Below, piece after piece: positions 8,503 through 16,653 of a stretch of DNA of 64,000 nucleotides. The position numbers and the translations under genes are program-made. The notes beneath the pieces are model-generated. The model had not been told where the DNA came from, ran no database searches, and worked only from the letters and a program-made list of their open reading frames with translations. Where the stretch lies: positions 121,978 to 185,977 of the forward strand of contig JBDHTX010000004.1 in assembly GCA_039808885.1 (NCBI GenBank). The letters are read 5' to 3'. The stretch comes from Dongia_A sp039808885. Lineage in GTDB: Bacteria; Pseudomonadota; Alphaproteobacteria; Dongiales; Dongiaceae. Numbering within the stretch: position 1 is the stretch's first letter; the number at the start of each line of letters is the position of its first letter.

Positions 8503-9627
8503 CTACCAAGTAATTATCAAGCGTCCGACGTTGCCCGCCAACGCCACGCCAGGCCCATCTGCGCCCACGCCACCAAGACCGGCATTGCCGCTGTAGTCGA
8601 CGTCTGCGCCATTGCCTGGATTGCGGCCACTTCCCTGCGTAGTTACGGTATTTGTGCCGCTGACAAAATTGGACCCGCCCCCGCCGCCGCCACCATTGCC
8701 GCCCGCGTCGCCCGTGGTAGACCCACCGCCTCCACCGAAGTATCCGCCGCCGCCACCACCACCGCCCCCGCCACCGTTGTCGGCGCCTCCGGCACCTCCA
8801 CCATTCGCGCCACCAACCCCTCCGGAACCAGTTCCGCCATTCGCCCTAGCTCCCGCACCTCCCGCAAGCGACGAGCCGCCAGCACCATTGATGCCTACAG
8901 ACGTAGTGCCGCCAGCACCACCAGTCGACTGTGTGCCACCGCTTCCACCACCACATGTACCGTACAACGTTCCGCCAGCGGCTCCCGGACCGCCAGTTGT
9001 GCCACCAGCAGCCCCCCCATTGCCTCCAAGAGCGGTCGAACTTCCGTATCCTGATCCGCCACCGCCTCCACCTCCAGCTACAACCAACGCGGCAGCGGCT
9101 CGAAAGACCCCTGAATAGCCCCCGCCACCCGCGCCGCCATCGCTTGATCCACCAATCGCTCCGCCACCACCGATGTAGCGCAATAGGTTCTCTCCAGGCG
9201 TGACATTGATTTCGGCAAAGGCGAAACCGCCGCCACCGCCATCCCCTCCCAAAGCGGTGCCTCCTTGCTTGTTGTCTGCACCACCTCCCCCGCCACCCCA
9301 TGCTTTCACCAGCAGCGTGCTTGCGATAGGACTTACTACGTAGGCACTGCCCGCATCTGCGCTGGCGTATATATCCTTGTTCGTGAAGGTCTGGTGTTGG
9401 CCGGCGGCGAGCACGCCGAGTTGGAACGCGAACAGCGAAGCGACCGGCCATTTGTCGAGGTTCTCTAGCCAGTGGCGTGCATGGATGGAGCAGATTCCGC
9501 GCCACACGGCAGGCGAGAATTCGGCCGGCTCGATCAGCCGACGGAACTCCGCGGGCGCGAGTTGCGCCGCGAGGGAGCGCTCGATCGGCGCGAGAATGCG
9601 CCCGCGCGCCGTGCCTAGCCGGATCAT
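8503..9627 (-). CDS. Glycine-rich phage tail fibre / receptor-binding protein
   Basis: A 374-residue protein. The first 85 or so residues are a compact non-repetitive domain (EFRRLIEPAEFSPAVWRGI and following). The rest, from about residue 110 (STLLVKAWGGGGGG), is a beta-strand/poly-glycine array of the kind seen in the glycine-rich domains of phage tail tips and fibre adhesins; such domains can form polyglycine-II bundles. The start ATG at 9627 overlaps the stop of the upstream tail gene by 4 bp (ATGA). The runs of G on this strand are real coding sequence here because frame and coupling agree. It probably contacts the host surface. Confidence 0.8.
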   Translation of the reverse strand: MIRLGTARGRILAPIERSLAAQLAPAEFRRLIEPAEFSPAVWRGICSIHARHWLENLDKWPVASLFAFQLGVLAAGQHQTFTNKDIYASADAGSAYVVSPIASTLLVKAWGGGGGGADNKQGGTALGGDGGGGGFAFAEINVTPGENLLRYIGGGGAIGGSSDGGAGGGGYSGVFRAAAALVVAGGGGGGGSGYGSSTALGGNGGAAGGTTGGPGAAGGTLYGTCGGGSGGTQSTGGAGGTTSVGINGAGGSSLAGGAGARANGGTGSGGVGGANGGGAGGADNGGGGGGGGGGGYFGGGGGSTTGDAGGNGGGGGGGSNFVSGTNTVTTQGSGRNPGNGADVDYSGNAGLGGVGADGPGVALAGNVGRLIITW

Positions 9628-10580
9628 GCATCGCTCCCGCTGTCGGTGGTCACATAGATCTCCACGCCGATCAGCCGCGCATCGCCCGGCAGGGTGTCGT
9701 TGACGTGGCTTGCGTTGCGCTTGATGCGGAAGAGAACCGTGTCGGAGGCAACGGGCGATCCGGCAACGGAGATGGCCGGGCTCTCGCCGCCGCGATGCAG
9801 ATCCCCGGCGGCCAGGCCGGCGTCCTCCACCGTCTGCTCGGTGCCATAGGACGCATCCAGCGCGTCGTCGTCGGAGATGGCGACGGCCTGCAACGCCCAC
9901 ACCACGCTGCCGGAGGCGCCGGCATAGGTCCAGATCGGCCGGAAGGTAATCGTGCCCTCGTTCCACGATTTCGGCATGGTCAGCGTGAAGCACGCCGATT
10001 CCGTCGTTGCGGGATCGAAGTCGAAGACACGGAGATTGTGCTTGTTGGTGGCGGTTTCGATCGTGCCGACGGCGGCACCCGCGGTCAGGGATCCGATCAA
10101 CGCCGCCGCCGGCACGAAGATCATGTGCTTGCCGATCGCGCCGATGCTCGAAACCGGAAAATAGCCCAGGCATTTCCAGTTGCCGCCGCCCAAGCTGACG
10201 AAGCAGCCGACATCGCCCGCCGCCGTGACGATGTTCGCGGCGCCGGGAAGCTTCAGCGCCGTCGCGTGATGCGTCAAGGTGAGCGCTCCGGTGAACTCGA
10301 CCCAGCGCAGAACGCCGGCGTTCACCGTGCCGAGCGAGGTGATCGTTGTTCCGCCGGTCACCTTCACGTATTGCCCGGTCGCGGCGCCGAGATCGATGGC
10401 GGCGGCCGAGGCGATGTCGCCGCCTTGGTTGGCGACCGCGCGCCGGATCTGTTTCGCCAGCTCGCGCAAGGCGTTGTTGATGCCACTTGGGGCGCAGCCC
10501 TCGGCGATGTTGGCGCCGCCGATATCGATGTTGTTTGGCGCGCTGTTCGCGTCGTATTCATGAATGGCGTTGAACGGCAT
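9624..10580 (-). CDS. Phage tail fibre protein
   Basis: A 318-residue protein in the distal tail region. The N terminus (GANIAEGCAPSGINNALRELAKQIR) is typical of phage fibre attachment domains, in which a small helical motif is repeated in many tail fibres. The C-terminal two thirds is predicted to be beta-rich with a carbohydrate-binding-like sandwich (SACFTLTMPKSWNEGTITFR). It is translationally coupled to the next gene by an ATGA overlap. The role as fibre or fibre-adaptor is inferred from position and composition. Confidence 0.75.
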   Translation of the reverse strand: MPFNAIHEYDANSAPNNIDIGGANIAEGCAPSGINNALRELAKQIRRAVANQGGDIASAAAIDLGAATGQYVKVTGGTTITSLGTVNAGVLRWVEFTGALTLTHHATALKLPGAANIVTAAGDVGCFVSLGGGNWKCLGYFPVSSIGAIGKHMIFVPAAALIGSLTAGAAVGTIETATNKHNLRVFDFDPATTESACFTLTMPKSWNEGTITFRPIWTYAGASGSVVWALQAVAISDDDALDASYGTEQTVEDAGLAAGDLHRGGESPAISVAGSPVASDTVLFRIKRNASHVNDTLPGDARLIGVEIYVTTDSGSDA

Positions 10581-10654
10581 GGCGACCTCTTGGCGCGGAC
10601 ATTGCGGGCGGGACTGGACGAGCGATGTTGGGGGCTGGCCTCAAGCGCGCCTGG

Positions 10655-10870
10655 TCAATCGTGCTCGTCGGCGGCGCGCAACGAGCGGCCGAGCAGGAAG
10701 CGCTCCATCTCCCGTGCGGTCCTGACCAGCTTTTCCGGCATCGCCCCACCCAGCCGCGCCAGATCGAGGCAGACGTAGCGCCGCAATTCATCGAGAGTCG
10801 CCTGGGCGAAGTATCCCTCCGGCGTCAGGGCGCTGTCCTCGTTGACCTCCACAGCTTCGTCATCCGTCAT
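10655..10870 (-). CDS. Small phage protein of unknown function
   Basis: A 71-residue acidic protein starting MTDDEAVEVNED, followed by an alpha-helical segment with regularly placed Leu/Arg (LDELRRYVCLDLARLGG). I use the ATG at 10870 because it overlaps the stop of the upstream exported-protein gene as ATGA; the longer open frame is only an accident of high GC. It sits between small virion genes and the tail fibres. It resembles small phage proteins with no assigned role, and no function is proposed. Confidence 0.6.
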   Translation of the reverse strand: MTDDEAVEVNEDSALTPEGYFAQATLDELRRYVCLDLARLGGAMPEKLVRTAREMERFLLGRSLRAADEHD

Positions 10871-11220
10871 CGCCCGCCCTCCGCCGATCGGCCGGCAAGC
10901 CAGCTGCGCACCAGCTCGGTGGCGAAACTGCCATGATGCGTGGCGCACCCCGCGGCGAAGCGGACGACATAGGTAAGCCGCCCGTCGGGCATATCGACCA
11001 GAAGGTAGTCGCCGCCGGCCGGTACCGCGGCGCCGGTTCGCTGCGCGATGCCGATGGCGATCTTTTCCGCCGTCGCGCCCTCGGCGAGGGTCACAGCCGC
11101 GGCGGGTAGTTCACTGGCCACCCGCTGCGTCAGGTCTTCCTTCGTGGCGCAGGCGATCGCAGTCTGGGCGGCAAATGAAGTCAGGCACAGTATGCCGATC
11201 GTGGCGAGTATGCGCGCCAT
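10867..11220 (-). CDS. Small exported phage protein
   Basis: A 117-residue protein with a Sec signal peptide (MARILATIGILCLTSFAAQTAIA, cleavage likely after Ala 22 or so) and a mature domain with Cys residues in ACATKED and AGCATHH that could form a disulfide. A TAGGAG site lies about 8 bp before the ATG at 11220. It is in the virion gene run and coupled to the next gene by ATGA. A Sec-exported product is unusual among structural genes. It may act on the lysogen envelope as a superinfection-exclusion or immunity-type protein, but nothing in the sequence proves this. Confidence 0.65.
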   Translation of the reverse strand: MARILATIGILCLTSFAAQTAIACATKEDLTQRVASELPAAAVTLAEGATAEKIAIGIAQRTGAAVPAGGDYLLVDMPDGRLTYVVRFAAGCATHHGSFATELVRSWLAGRSAEGGR

Positions 11221-11269
11221 CGGTGCTCTCCTATCGCGGGATGAAGGTCGTGAGCGGGAAACCGGCGCC

Positions 11270-11674
11270 TCAACGGCGGCGGATGAATCCGCGCTGTCCC
11301 AGCCGGGGTTCGAACGGCAGGCCGGGATGGTCGTACGGATTGGCCGAAAGCGGCGCCGGTCGCGTCCGCGGCGGCAAGCCGCCGACGCCAATCGGGAGCT
11401 CATCTTCGCGGGCGCCGAAATCTTGTGCCGGGCGGGCCCCGGTCGCACGATCGCTCTGCTCCGGCAATTCGCCCGGGTCGACTTCCGCGGCGTCCGCCGG
11501 CGCGTGGGATTGCTCCGACAGGCGCCGGCGCTGCATCGCCGCGAAGTAGTCGAGGCCCGACAAGGCTGCTGCCGCTTCCCGGCTGCCGTCGAGTTCCAGC
11601 AGGCTGCGACCCGCACCGCTCAGCAGATCCGCCCAGAATCCGCGCCAGTCGAATTGAGCACCCGTCATCGGCAT
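11270..11674 (-). CDS. Phage protein, unknown (low-complexity, charged)
   Basis: A 134-residue protein. The N-terminal third (FDWRGFWADLLSGAGRSLLE) is probably helical and the remainder is Pro/Glu/Arg-rich and likely disordered. The ATG at 11674 has AAGG 8-9 bp upstream; the in-frame ATG at 11668 is also possible. It lies in the same leftward run as the other small virion genes, 49 bp before the exported-protein gene. No domain is recognised. Confidence 0.6.
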   Translation of the reverse strand: MPMTGAQFDWRGFWADLLSGAGRSLLELDGSREAAAALSGLDYFAAMQRRRLSEQSHAPADAAEVDPGELPEQSDRATGARPAQDFGAREDELPIGVGGLPPRTRPAPLSANPYDHPGLPFEPRLGQRGFIRRR

Positions 11675-11737
11675 GCGTGAGACCTTTCCGCAGGGTTGGG
11701 GAGAATCTTGCTGGAGGCGGCGGGCAGGGCTGTGTGC

Positions 11738-12490
11738 TCAGCCGCCAAGCGCGGCGCCGAGGACCGAGCCGATGAGGCCGGCGCCGATCTGCCACGGATT
11801 GGCGCCGTTGCGCTGTACCGGCTGCGTCGTCGTCTGGGTGCCGCCGATAGTGCCGCCAATCAGGTTCTGATACAGGGCCAGCTCATTGATCGGCGCCTGC
11901 TGCAGGGCGTTGTAGCGCTGGATCTCGGCATTGATCAGGTCCTGCATGTTGGCCTCGCGGCGATCGCCGACCTGCGCCAGCTGCTGGGCATCGAAATAGT
12001 CCTGCTGCGCCAGTTGCGGCGCCTGCTGTGCCGCCACGTCCATGCGGCCGCGCTCGGCCTGGTAGGCGTCGTTCAGGATGCCGCCCAGCCCCTGCGCCAC
12101 CGCCGCGTCATGGGCGCCGCTGCCATATCGACCGCCCAGTGCGTAGCTGGCGTTGACCGCGTTGCGGGCGCGATCCAGCACGCTGGAGAACCCCGGCGCA
12201 TCCTGGGCCAGGTATTTTCCGCTCAGGACATCGCCGTAATATCCCTGTGCCGCCGCATTGAGCGGCGAACCCGCTTGCGCCCGATCGGCGATCATGCCCC
12301 AGGCCTGGCTGGTTTCGGGCGCGACCGGCGCCACCGTCTGGCCGGGATACGGATTCACCCGCAGCCCGCCGGCCTTGTAGAGGTCATTCAGCCGTTGATA
12401 GCTCGTCTTCCACAATGGAATCTGCTCCGACCACGGCGCATTGTTGACGGTCGTCGTCTGGTTCTTCGGGCTGCCGCCGCCGCTGCTCAT
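11738..12490 (-). CDS. Phage virion-associated protein, Ala/Gln-rich
   Basis: A 250-residue protein that starts MSSGGGSPKNQTTTVNNAPW and ends in a glycine-rich hydrophobic tail (IGAGLIGSVLGAALGG). Its centre is a long Ala/Gln/Asp-rich helix (AQQAPQLAQQDYFDAQQLAQ). This plan, with a polar N terminus, long helices and a glycine-zipper-like C terminus, is common in podovirus tail-assembly or DNA-ejection proteins. The start overlaps the upstream stop by 4 bp. Function is inferred from composition and position. Confidence 0.65.
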   Translation of the reverse strand: MSSGGGSPKNQTTTVNNAPWSEQIPLWKTSYQRLNDLYKAGGLRVNPYPGQTVAPVAPETSQAWGMIADRAQAGSPLNAAAQGYYGDVLSGKYLAQDAPGFSSVLDRARNAVNASYALGGRYGSGAHDAAVAQGLGGILNDAYQAERGRMDVAAQQAPQLAQQDYFDAQQLAQVGDRREANMQDLINAEIQRYNALQQAPINELALYQNLIGGTIGGTQTTTQPVQRNGANPWQIGAGLIGSVLGAALGG

Positions 12491-12981
12491 GTCAGTACCT
12501 TCTGGATGATGGAAGCCGATTTCTCGTAGCCGAGCGCCATGGCCCAGCCGGCGCGACCGATGATCTCGACGCCGTTGCAACCGCAGCGCCGCGCCCAATC
12601 CTCGATCGCCTCGATGCCGTCGCGGCCCCATTCCGGCAATCCCTTGCCGGCGCAGAACAGGACCACCAGCCAATTGGCGTTGGGGTATTCGAGCACCTGC
12701 GTCACTGCTGCCGCTTTGGCCGCGTCATTCTGGACGGCGACGAAAAGCTGCATATGGCCGCTGTGCAACTGGTCGAACGTCGAGGCCAGGGAGTGCCTGC
12801 CGCCCGACAGATCCACCGCCGGCTTCAGGATCGGTGCGACATCGTCCCACACGGCGGGAACCAGGCGCGTTGGCACCAGCCAGATGGTCGTGCGACCCAC
12901 GCCATCCTTCTTCCCTTCGGATGGCGGACGAAAGCCCGGGGATGGCGACACGTCGCCGGCAATTGCTTGCTGCTCGCTCAT
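12487..12981 (-). CDS. Phage GNAT-like protein (internal virion/acetyltransferase-like)
   Basis: A 164-residue protein with a mixed alpha/beta pattern resembling the small GNAT-like proteins of T7-type and other podoviruses: alternating strands (HMQLFVAVQND, NWLVVLFCAG) followed by an amphipathic helix and a final strand-turn (GCNGVEIIGRAGWAMALGYEK), where GNAT enzymes bind acetyl-CoA. A clear Q/RxxGxG/A pyrophosphate-binding loop is not evident, so activity is doubtful. The ATG at 12981 has GAGG 5 bp upstream; the extended frame is not credible. It is coupled to the next gene by ATGA. Confidence 0.6.
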   Translation of the reverse strand: MSEQQAIAGDVSPSPGFRPPSEGKKDGVGRTTIWLVPTRLVPAVWDDVAPILKPAVDLSGGRHSLASTFDQLHSGHMQLFVAVQNDAAKAAAVTQVLEYPNANWLVVLFCAGKGLPEWGRDGIEAIEDWARRCGCNGVEIIGRAGWAMALGYEKSASIIQKVLT

Positions 12982-12988
12982 GATCGCC

Positions 12989-13468
12989 TCACGGAGTCCG
13001 CCTGGGCAGGCCGGCCGGGCGCGACATGGGCAAGCCGCCATATCCCGCTCCCTTCCCGGCGGATGCCGGCGGCGCGATGAAGCCGTACCCTGGCTGCGTG
13101 ACCGAATAGGGCCCAAGACCGCCGCCCCCACCGCCCAGCGTCACCGACGGATAGGTTGCGGAGCTCAGCGGAACCGAGATCGCCTGCTGCGCCTGCGCCC
13201 GCTCCTTCAGCAGCTGCAGGTACTCGTTGTACTGCTGGTTCGACAGCCAGGTGCCCTGGGCGCCGTTCATGCCGCCGCCCGGTCCCGCGCGACCGCCGCC
13301 GCCCGGCGCATCGAAGCCCCCGGCCTGGCTGACATGCGCGGTCTGTCCGGTCATGCCGCCTCCGAACGGCGCAAAGGCCGCATGCGGCGCCCGCGGGCCG
13401 CCCGAAAAGACCCGCATCGCCGCTCCTTGGCCAACCGGCATAGGCGCGATCGTCTTGTCATTTGCCAT
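12989..13468 (-). CDS. Phage protein, Gly/Pro/Ala-rich, unknown
   Basis: A 159-residue, mostly low-complexity protein (GGGGRAGPGGGMNGAQG) with one likely helix in the middle (LSNQQYNEYLQLLKERAQAQQA). The start MANDKT at 13468 is preceded by AAGGA at 8 bp. It lies 7 bp upstream of the GNAT-like gene and in the same operon as the tail genes. Such disordered proteins near the gp10-like gene can be tail or ejection components; no domain is recognised. Confidence 0.6.
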   Translation of the reverse strand: MANDKTIAPMPVGQGAAMRVFSGGPRAPHAAFAPFGGGMTGQTAHVSQAGGFDAPGGGGRAGPGGGMNGAQGTWLSNQQYNEYLQLLKERAQAQQAISVPLSSATYPSVTLGGGGGGLGPYSVTQPGYGFIAPPASAGKGAGYGGLPMSRPAGLPRRTP

Positions 13469-13479
13469 CCTTCGTTTCC

Positions 13480-13800
13480 TTATCCGAGAATTGCGTAGCG
13501 GAACGTCCTGTCGGCCTGGCTGTTGTCGGCGTGGAAGATCGTCACGCCGCCGGTCACGCTCGGCGCGAAATACAGTCCGGCCAACGCCGCAGCGGCATTC
13601 GCGCTCATCGGCATCAAGCCGATGAAACTCGCCTGGGTGATCAGCTGATCATTCAGTGTCGTCGATGCCGCATTGGGTTCGAGGGTCACCTCGCCCAGCA
13701 CATTCAGCTTCCCGGCCACGACGTTGTTGATCACGGCACGGGCCTGCAGGTCCCAGGGCTGATTCAGCCGGATCTTGGGAAACAGCCTCATTGGGTTCAT
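13480..13800 (-). CDS. Small phage virion protein, unknown
   Basis: A 106-residue protein beginning MNPMRLFPKIRLNQPWDLQ and followed by beta-rich sequence (INNVVAGKLNVLGEVTLEPN, GVTIFHADNSQADRTFRYAILG). Its start overlaps the stop of the gp10-like gene as ATGA, so it is translationally coupled. Compact beta-sandwich proteins in this position are often tail or head-completion accessories. The function is not established. Confidence 0.65.
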   Translation of the reverse strand: MNPMRLFPKIRLNQPWDLQARAVINNVVAGKLNVLGEVTLEPNAASTTLNDQLITQASFIGLMPMSANAAAALAGLYFAPSVTGGVTIFHADNSQADRTFRYAILG

Positions 13801-15254
13801 CGCTCGCCCTCCGGGCCGGCTTCGATATCGATGCCCTGTGCATGCGACCACTGGCTGCCCGCGGCGATCGCCACCCGAGCCCGGTGGTAGCGGGCCGCGG
13901 ATCGCTGCGGGCACTCTCCCACCTGGTTTTGCGCCACCGGCGGATGCCAGGTCACGGGATCGTTCGACTTCTCTCGCCTGCCGACTTGAACCGTGAGCAG
14001 CCCGCCATCAACGGCCGGCCTGATCGACTGCACGAAGCTGCGGCGTCCTGGCGCGATTTCCGCCTCGACCGTGTCGATCTCCGCGGCAAGGTTTGGCCCC
14101 TCGAAGAACGCCAATCGGCGGTCGGTACCGAAGGCCGCCAACTGCCCGAGCGGCGATCCAGTCAACAGCGCGCTGTCGAGCGACAGCGGCATGGCATCGA
14201 GATCCGGATAGTCTGCGTCCAGGCTGTCCAGGGTATAGCCGAGCTTGCTCATCATGCGGCAGAGCACGGACAGGTCCACGCGGGCCCTGGACCACCGGTC
14301 GATCGTCCAGTTGTACAGCAGCTGGGTGTCCGGCGTCCCGTCGCTGCTGTCGTTCGAAGGAAACGCGACGATGTAGAGTTTGCGTGATGGGTCGATCGCG
14401 GCGCTGACGCGGTAGAGATAGTCCTGGTTCACATTGGCCCAGAACCACTCGTCCACCTTCTGGTTGCCGATTGCGCGCTCCGCTTCGCCGCCCGCCAGCA
14501 TGAAGAAGCCGTCGGCGGCGAGGAAAAAGACGAGCTGCTGGTAGCTCGCGATCGATCCGGGCACGGCGCAGCCGCGCTCGGCGGAGATCGGATCGAACTG
14601 GAAGATCAGGTCAGGCCCCACATAGGTGCCGCGTCGGATCGCGGTCTCCTGGAAGACGACCGCATACTGCCCACCGACGACGCCGGTGACGCTGCCGCCA
14701 TCGGGGAAATGCTGCTCGTCGGCCTGGTCGATTCCGATCACCCAGCCGCTGAGATCGTTCAGGGCGGACCATTGCACGGCGCTTTGGCCGTCCGCCTTCC
14801 GTCCGATCATCACGAAATCGCGAACGGTGCTCACGAAGCGGGCACCCAGGGGTGCGGCCGTCAGATCGGAGAACTGACCGCCCAATGTGATGTCGAAGAT
14901 CTGCGGTCGGTCTACGCCGTTCGTGGCCACCGCGAACTTGCCGAACTGCGCGAACGACCATCCCTGGTCCGCCGCCGTGCCGTAGGCCCCGGCCGATCGG
15001 GAAACGTCGTTCCAGCTGGTGCCGTCCCAGCGATAGAGCTTGGTCGCGTCTCCCGCCACGTTCAGGATCGTTCCATCTGGACCGCGGAACGATGCCGCAC
15101 CCTGGCAGCGCGCCTCGAGCGCATTGCCAATCGGCGCCAGGCCCGGCATCGGGCCATAGCTCTGCGCGGTCGCCGGCACCACGTTCAGGACATGGCCTGA
15201 CGCAGCGCTCTCCAGGCGCGGCTGGTCGGGTGCGAACTCGGAGAAGGGAATCAT
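13797..15254 (-). CDS. P22 gp10-like DNA-stabilisation / tail hub protein
   Basis: A 485-residue protein with repeated beta-strand blades (ILNVAGDATKLYRWDGTSW, FVSTVRDFVMIGRKADGQ, LVFFLAADGFFMLAGGEAE, QLLYNWTIDRWSRARVDL) typical of the beta-propeller packaged-DNA stabilisation proteins of podoviruses (P22 gp10 type), which cap the portal and join the tail. It starts in an ATGA overlap with the adaptor gene, the same order as adaptor-gp10 in P22-like phages. The assignment rests on blade-like repeats, length and gene order. Confidence 0.75.
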   Translation of the reverse strand: MIPFSEFAPDQPRLESAASGHVLNVVPATAQSYGPMPGLAPIGNALEARCQGAASFRGPDGTILNVAGDATKLYRWDGTSWNDVSRSAGAYGTAADQGWSFAQFGKFAVATNGVDRPQIFDITLGGQFSDLTAAPLGARFVSTVRDFVMIGRKADGQSAVQWSALNDLSGWVIGIDQADEQHFPDGGSVTGVVGGQYAVVFQETAIRRGTYVGPDLIFQFDPISAERGCAVPGSIASYQQLVFFLAADGFFMLAGGEAERAIGNQKVDEWFWANVNQDYLYRVSAAIDPSRKLYIVAFPSNDSSDGTPDTQLLYNWTIDRWSRARVDLSVLCRMMSKLGYTLDSLDADYPDLDAMPLSLDSALLTGSPLGQLAAFGTDRRLAFFEGPNLAAEIDTVEAEIAPGRRSFVQSIRPAVDGGLLTVQVGRREKSNDPVTWHPPVAQNQVGECPQRSAARYHRARVAIAAGSQWSHAQGIDIEAGPEGER

Positions 15255-15877
15255 AGCGATGGCCTGATCTCGCCGCCGGCGAGCCGTCTTGCCGTACTCG
15301 TGGCCAGCCTGTCGCGCGCGGCCCCCTCCAAGGCCGCGGCCCGAGCCGCATTGGCGTCATCGCGCAGATATTGGCTGTAGAGGATGGACTTGGCGCGGTG
15401 CCGGATCAGATCCTCCGCCTCATTGGTCCAGGCATTCTGGTCGCCATCGGCGGCGAGAGCCGGCAGCTTGAACAGGCCGGACAGCCGCACGGCATAGACG
15501 GCATCGGGTACCGGATAGAGTCGCAGCATCTGGCCCCAAAAGGCGTATCGCGTCGGCTGTCCGCGGGTGCCGACTGCGACGCTGATCGCCTCGATCTCTC
15601 CATAGCTCGATCTGGAGAGGATCATACGCGCTCCGCCATTGGTGATGGTGACGGCATCAAGCTCCAGGAGATCGGGAATGTCCGACAGATCCGTGCCGTC
15701 ATAGAACTCGCGCCCCGGCACCGTGTCGAAGGTCCGGTCGCGGAACTGGTTGAACCAGTACCGCTCGACCTCGTGATGCGCGATCGCCTCCTGCACGCAC
15801 AATTTGATCTGGCCTGACATGTCGGGCCGCAGGCTCTCATCGGCGATGCGATTGATCAGGTCGAGATAGGTGCCCAT
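15251..15877 (-). CDS. Phage head-tail adaptor protein (gp4-like)
   Basis: A 208-residue, mostly helical protein (MGTYLDLINRIADESLRPD, CVQEAIAHHEVERYWFNQFRDRTF) with a small beta element (RYAFWGQMLRLYPVPDAVYAV) and a C-terminal helix with many Arg residues. This pattern is widespread in phage adaptor/connector proteins that dock on the portal ring. GGGAGG is 6 bp before the ATG. Its stop overlaps the start of the gp10-like gene, which supports the role. Confidence 0.8.
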   Translation of the reverse strand: MGTYLDLINRIADESLRPDMSGQIKLCVQEAIAHHEVERYWFNQFRDRTFDTVPGREFYDGTDLSDIPDLLELDAVTITNGGARMILSRSSYGEIEAISVAVGTRGQPTRYAFWGQMLRLYPVPDAVYAVRLSGLFKLPALAADGDQNAWTNEAEDLIRHRAKSILYSQYLRDDANAARAAALEGAARDRLATSTARRLAGGEIRPSL

Positions 15878-16061
15878 CCTTGGCCTCCCGCTTTCGCTTG
15901 GCTGTCCCGCCGAGATTGCAATGCGGCGCGGCGCTGTCCGCTGGTCCCGGCATCACATGCTCGACGGCCGCAACCTTCACCCCGAGGCGCCGGCGCTGCA
16001 TAGCGCGGCGGCGGCACGGCGCGGCGGGAGCATTCGCCCCCGCCGTTGGCTCCTCAGCCAT
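15837..16061 (-). CDS. Possible small ORF between decoration gene copy 2 and adaptor
   Basis: An open frame of 74 codons whose ATG (16061) overlaps the end of the upstream decoration gene (ATGGCTGA) and whose stop lies 41 bp inside the adaptor gene. The product is basic and Ala/Arg-rich, with no recognisable fold and no separate ribosome-binding site, so it would rely on translational coupling. Third-position GC is high but not decisive. It is equally likely that 15878-16053 is a non-coding spacer. Listed at low confidence because otherwise nothing explains this gap. Confidence 0.25.
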   Translation of the reverse strand: MAEEPTAGANAPAAPCRRRAMQRRRLGVKVAAVEHVMPGPADSAAPHCNLGGTAKRKREAKDGHLSRPDQSHRR

Positions 16062-16443
16062 TGTTGACGGTGTAGGCGATATGGATGATCGCCTTGCCCT
16101 GGCTCGCTGCGGTGCCGGTCTGGGTATACTTCACGTAGACGTCGGTCTCGCTCGCCGCCTCCTGCAGGTTGGCGGTCGGCGCGACGTTGTTGCCGGCCGA
16201 TCCTTCCGCGATGTCGGCGGCGCCGAGAATGTTGTCGTAGCTGCTGGCGTTGGTGCCGATCGTCAGCACGTTGGTGGTGCCGGCGTTGAAGGCGGCCTTC
16301 ACCCGGGCCAGCGCCTGGGTGATCTGGGCGCCGGCCGGCAGGCGGCCGATGACGTATCCGGCGGCGATGCCGGGATCGTTGTAGTTCACCTCCTTGCGCA
16401 GGAAGTGCACCAGGTTCTGGTGATACTGCTGTGCGACAGCCAT
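16054..16443 (-). CDS. Decoration-like head protein, copy 2
   Basis: A 129-residue beta-rich protein (NVLTIGTNASSYDNILGAADI, YVKYTQTGTAASQGKAIIHIAYTV) whose near-identical twin lies directly after the major capsid gene at 17898-18287. The two proteins differ at one residue that I can see (Val here, Ile there, in the ETDxYVKY segment). Small beta proteins placed just after the capsid gene are commonly head-decoration or stabilisation proteins, and I infer that role. The start ATG has AAAGGA 7 bp upstream. This copy was probably created by the duplication that brackets the inserted cassette. Confidence 0.8.
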   Translation of the reverse strand: MAVAQQYHQNLVHFLRKEVNYNDPGIAAGYVIGRLPAGAQITQALARVKAAFNAGTTNVLTIGTNASSYDNILGAADIAEGSAGNNVAPTANLQEAASETDVYVKYTQTGTAASQGKAIIHIAYTVNNG

Positions 16444-16486
16444 GCTGAGATCCTTTCGGGAATGAACGGCGGCCCTCGCGCCGGGG
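16054..16486. repeat. 433-bp direct repeat, right-hand copy in transcription order
   Basis: This segment matches 17898-18330 at a constant offset of 1844 bp. By eye I count about seven mismatches in 433 bp, roughly 98% identity. The match begins exactly at the stop codon of the decoration-like gene and ends at a CCGGGG about 43 bp before its start codon, so it covers the gene and its ribosome-binding site and nothing more. Sequence on either side diverges at once. Confidence 0.92.
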
Positions 16487-16653
16487 CGATGCGGGCGGCC
16501 GCGCGGATGCGAGCGCGAGCGGAAGCCATAGGCGCTGACCTGTGTCGGTGCGTTGATCGCTCTTGGCGCTTCTGGACGGCGGAGGTCAGTCTGGATACGG
16601 GCGTGATGGCGCGCAGTTCGTTCTATGCGGCCGCACACGCAACGTGGTGGCCG

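Noticed and set aside
8612..9118. Poly-proline open frame on the plus strand
   Set aside because: It is the complement of the poly-glycine coding region of the tail adhesin; frame coupling and position support the minus-strand gene.
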